Source: an uncultured Polyangiaceae bacterium (GTDB taxonomy: Bacteria; Myxococcota_A; Polyangia; Polyangiales; Houyiibacteriaceae). From it: 17,666 bases of DNA. The stretch spans positions 1-17,666 of the forward strand of contig CAMYMX010000013.1 in the NCBI GenBank assembly GCA_947259605.1, given 5' to 3'. Shown piece after piece: positions 15,215-17,666 of the stretch. A program made the translations under genes and the position numbers. Within the stretch, counting starts at the first letter, position 1; every line of letters starts with the position of its first letter. The notes beneath the pieces are model-generated. The model saw only the letters and a program-made list of their open reading frames with translations, was not told the DNA's origin and did no database searches.

Positions 15215-16423
15215 CTACCTCGCCTCGACGGATACGCCGTCCCGAACGCTATCGCTTGGATAGGCGATCACCATCTCGCCCTCTTCGAGCCCGGATAGCA
15301 CCTCGGTTTCGAGACCGTTGGTCTCTCCGAGCTCCACGGTTCGAATGACTGCGGTGCCCTCTTCGACGACGAAGGTCGCCCAGGACTCCTCCGAACGGAA
15401 GACGGCGCTAGCGGGCACACGGAGAACGTCACTGCCCTCCCAGACCGAAATGCGCGCTTCGACTCGGTAGCCATCGCCCAAGCTCTGCCAGAGGTCACGA
15501 TCGTCGTCCATGTCGATGATGACGTTCACTCGCTGCTCTTCGACGCCCAGAGCGGAGAGCTTTGTGAACGCCGAAGGCTCGACGATTCGCACGTGGCCGC
15601 GCAAGGGATTCTTTCCTCCCCATCGCTCGATCAACGCTGGGGCCCCTCGTGGAATCCGTGTCGCATCTTGGCTCAGGACGTCAACCACGACCTCGAGCGC
15701 GGAAGGATCACCCAGCTCCAAGATGGGCGTACCACTTTGAACAACACCTTCGCTTTCGTGGAACAGTTTGAGGACTTGGCCGGCGACGGGCGAGATGATC
15801 TCCAACTGCTCGCCTTCTTCGCCTTGCCCGCTCAGCTGCATCAGGGTCGTCTGCGCCAGCTTGAGCTGGTGCTCTGCAACCCGTCCGCCAAACTCCGCAG
15901 AGCGAAGCTCTTCCTCACTGCTCCGGTACGTCGACACCGCGCGATCCGCATCGCTTCGCGCCAAGCCTCCTTGCTGCACGACCGCCTGCGCACGCTGAGA
16001 TTCCTGCTTAGCGAAGTCGCGCTGGAATCTCGCGCGGTTGACTGCAGCTTGCGCCTGACGCCGCGCCGCCATCGCAGCGTCGACCCGCGCTTTCGCCTCG
16101 GCCCTCGTCCGTGAATCGAGAAGCGGTGGCGGAAGTGGCACCAGTCGAGCGAGCACCTGTTCCTGTTCAATCGAATCGCCTGCCTCGAGATCGGGTCGAG
16201 CTAAGTTGCCCGTGACAGGAGCGGAAACAGTATATCGGTCTTTGACGCGCGTCCGTCCGTCCTCGTTGACGGTGACGATGAGCGCCCCTCGACTGACCTC
16301 TGCGACTTCGACTTCGACGGGATTCGGAATCCAAGCGACCACGATCAACCCAACGACGGCAATCACCGCCAATGCGATGAGAACCCGTCGAATCCATTTC
16401 TTCAAACCGGACGCCTTGTTCAT
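15215..16423 (-). CDS. HlyD/RND-type periplasmic adaptor (membrane fusion) protein
   Basis: 402 residues from the ATG at 16423. A basic N-terminus and one membrane segment (about 12-32) anchor it in the inner membrane. VSAPVTGNLARPDLEAGD at about 68-85 is the first half of the split lipoyl domain; a long alanine/arginine/glutamine-rich helical hairpin follows (about 105-205); ISPVAGQVLKLFHESEGVV at about 212-230 is the second lipoyl half; then beta-barrel and membrane-proximal domains. This is the MacA/AcrA-like adaptor form that links an inner-membrane pump to an outer-membrane channel. AGGAGAG nine bases upstream, set directly on the permease stop codon, favours this start over an ATG at 16462. 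It follows the FtsX-type permease, so the partner is an ABC exporter rather than an RND pump. Confidence 0.92.
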   Translation of the reverse strand: MNKASGLKKWIRRVLIALAVIAVVGLIVVAWIPNPVEVEVAEVSRGALIVTVNEDGRTRVKDRYTVSAPVTGNLARPDLEAGDSIEQEQVLARLVPLPPPLLDSRTRAEAKARVDAAMAARRQAQAAVNRARFQRDFAKQESQRAQAVVQQGGLARSDADRAVSTYRSSEEELRSAEFGGRVAEHQLKLAQTTLMQLSGQGEEGEQLEIISPVAGQVLKLFHESEGVVQSGTPILELGDPSALEVVVDVLSQDATRIPRGAPALIERWGGKNPLRGHVRIVEPSAFTKLSALGVEEQRVNVIIDMDDDRDLWQSLGDGYRVEARISVWEGSDVLRVPASAVFRSEESWATFVVEEGTAVIRTVELGETNGLETEVLSGLEEGEMVIAYPSDSVRDGVSVEAR

Positions 16424-16430
16424 GCGCCAT

Positions 16431-16437
16431 CTCTCCT
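16431..16437 (-). promoter_or_regulatory. Ribosome binding site of the HlyD-type adaptor gene
   Basis: AGGAGAG on the minus strand, its first A being the last base of the permease TAA stop. It supports coupled translation and the ATG at 16423; a nearer ATG at 16430 is in another frame. Confidence 0.55.
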
Positions 16438-17666
16438 TACTCTCTCGTCTTGAGCACGCCAATTAAGTCCAAAGTGTCGAGCCTCCGCCGGACGAGGAGC
16501 GCGCTCAGGACGGCCGCGGCCAAGATTACCACGACCGAAAATGCATAGGTCTGGGATGAGATCAGCATGGGCAGCCTGAACTGCTCCGGGTCGGCCTGGA
16601 GCTCGATGAGCGCCTTGGCTCCCCAAGTCCCCAGCACCATTCCGACCGGGATTCCCAGGCAAACCTGGATAGCCTGCTCGCCGAGTAAGATCGCCGAAAT
16701 CTCGGTCCGGGTGAACCCGAGGACTCGCAGCGTGGCAAGGTCGCGGCTTCGAACCGAGAGGCTGACCCGGGCGTTGTTGTAGACCACCGCCACCGCGATC
16801 GCCGTGGCAAACAAGGTGAGTATCAGGGTGACGACCCGCATCGTCTGCCTCGTTTGAGCCTCGAATTTTTCCAAAACCGTACGCTTCCGATGAATGCTCT
16901 GGACGGTGGGAATGTCGGTGAGGTAGGCGTGCAGCTCTGCTTCGCGTCCCGGGTTCACGCGAAGCAGAGCAGTGTTGATCGTCGGCTTCTCGCGAAGCAG
17001 GCCGTGCAGGCTGCTCTTTTGCATGTAGCCCTGTATTCCAAAAGCCTCGTCGATCGTTCCACTGACGCGGACTTGCCTCGTCCCACGGTCGCCTTCCTTG
17101 AGCTCGACGTCGATCAGGTCGCCGGGCTCTGCGCCGAGGATGTCGGCCAAAACATCGGTGATTAAGACGCCGCTGTGCGGGATGCGCGCCGGTTGAAACT
17201 GTCGAGTGAAGAGCCGTCTCAGATGGCTGTCCGGCGGAAGCCCAATGAGGACGCTGTCCCTCCAGCGCGGGCCCAAACGAAAGCGCACCGGTGTCGTCCG
17301 GTAGCCGTCGACCTGATCGACGCCGGGGAGATGCGCGAGGTACCCCAGGCCCCGGTTCGCGACTTCATTCTTGAAGATCACGCTGATGTCTTCTCGCTGC
17401 TGCCGCCCGAACTGGAGGTCGAGGATCGGCCCGTGCGCGTCCTTTCCAAAGCGGCCGAGAATGATGATCGCCAGAGCGAAGGCGATCCCGGCAGAGGAGA
17501 GCACGGTCCGAAGCGGGTGCCGCCAAATCTCACGAAAGACCATCATGGTGGTTTGTCGGAGCCGGCGGAGGCCCGGCATCTGCTCGATTGGCGAAGCGCG
17601 GTAGCGCGCGGGAGTTGGAGGCCGCATGGCCTCTGCTGGCGGAAGCGTCACGGCACTGCGGACCGC
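16437..17666 (-). CDS. ABC transporter permease, FtsX/MacB type, 5' part beyond the window
   Basis: 409 residues are visible, but the gene does not begin here. The frame stays open through the window edge, and the GTG at 17651 is internal: AVRSAVTLPPAEAMRPPTP is the linker found in the middle of large two-FtsX-domain permeases. The visible part is the second half: a membrane segment at about 50-70 (WRHPLRTVLSSAGIAFALAI), a periplasmic MacB-PCD-like domain to about 265, then the FtsX core with three membrane segments (about 275-298, 322-350, 367-390). RVLGFTRTEI is the usual cytosolic loop contacting the ATPase, near residue 315. Whole members are about 800 residues. It should work with the HlyD-type adaptor and an ATP-binding subunit that is presumably encoded upstream, outside the window. 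Cargo unknown; lipid or lipoprotein export or efflux are possible. Confidence 0.88.
   Translation of the reverse strand, partial: AVRSAVTLPPAEAMRPPTPARYRASPIEQMPGLRRLRQTTMMVFREIWRHPLRTVLSSAGIAFALAIIILGRFGKDAHGPILDLQFGRQQREDISVIFKNEVANRGLGYLAHLPGVDQVDGYRTTPVRFRLGPRWRDSVLIGLPPDSHLRRLFTRQFQPARIPHSGVLITDVLADILGAEPGDLIDVELKEGDRGTRQVRVSGTIDEAFGIQGYMQKSSLHGLLREKPTINTALLRVNPGREAELHAYLTDIPTVQSIHRKRTVLEKFEAQTRQTMRVVTLILTLFATAIAVAVVYNNARVSLSVRSRDLATLRVLGFTRTEISAILLGEQAIQVCLGIPVGMVLGTWGAKALIELQADPEQFRLPMLISSQTYAFSVVVILAAAVLSALLVRRRLDTLDLIGVLKTRE

Noticed and set aside
16437..17651. Permease as a complete 404-residue protein starting at GTG 17651
   Set aside because: The frame continues to the window edge and the sequence around the GTG is the internal linker of large two-domain permeases, so the start must lie outside.
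1..17666. Search by eye for CRISPR arrays, transposases, tRNA genes, toxin-antitoxin or defence genes
   Set aside because: No regularly spaced repeats, transposase or integrase motifs, or known defence domains were seen. The genes present read as glycan synthesis, ergothioneine synthesis and export.

Overview
The window is GC-rich DNA, densely packed with genes, from a Gram-negative bacterium. The evidence for Gram-negative is an efflux adaptor of the HlyD type, heptose-type sugar activation and an O-antigen-cluster protein (WbqC family). The combination of egtB, surface-glycan genes, sulfotransferase and sterol-dehydrogenase-like proteins would suit a Myxococcota/'deltaproteobacterial' genome, but this is a weak inference: there is no rRNA, tRNA or marker gene here. 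No tRNA, rRNA, CRISPR array, insertion sequence or phage gene was seen.

Region 1 (1-6033, minus strand) reads from right to left as one tightly packed transcription unit: an NAD-dependent sugar epimerase/dehydratase, a DegT-type sugar aminotransferase, a two-domain sugar nucleotidyltransferase/PfkB kinase, a flippase-like membrane protein of the LPG-synthase TM family, then after a 66-base gap the ergothioneine enzyme EgtB and probably the first codons of egtD. The epimerase and aminotransferase overlap as ATGA, the aminotransferase and nucleotidyltransferase overlap by 8 bases, and the nucleotidyltransferase and flippase are 2 bases apart. A HAD phosphatase (6084-6746, plus strand) is transcribed away from this unit across a 50-base shared upstream region. 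Epimerase, aminotransferase, kinase/nucleotidyltransferase and phosphatase together look like a pathway making a nucleotide-activated amino sugar, possibly heptose-like.

Region 2 (6743-7300, plus) is a decayed gene. It begins coupled to the HAD gene and keeps the N-terminal signature of a TMTC/GT-C-type multispanning glycosyltransferase, but it is broken by frame changes and apparent deletions.

Region 3 (7312-10607, minus) has methyltransferase, GT-C membrane glycosyltransferase and second methyltransferase. Region 4 (10690-13280, plus) has a family 2 glycosyltransferase, a WbqC-family protein and a sulfotransferase. These two units diverge from an intergenic region (10608-10689) that carries three GGGTCA half-sites arranged as inverted repeats. 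Together they look like assembly and decoration (methylation, sulfation) of a surface glycan or glycolipid.

Region 5 (13265-17666, minus) has an FtsX-type ABC permease that runs off the right edge of the window, a HlyD-type periplasmic adaptor, a MscS-type channel and a 3-beta-HSD-type SDR dehydrogenase. This unit points towards and overlaps the sulfotransferase by 16 bases. It looks like an efflux or lipid-export module next to, but not obviously part of, the glycan cluster.
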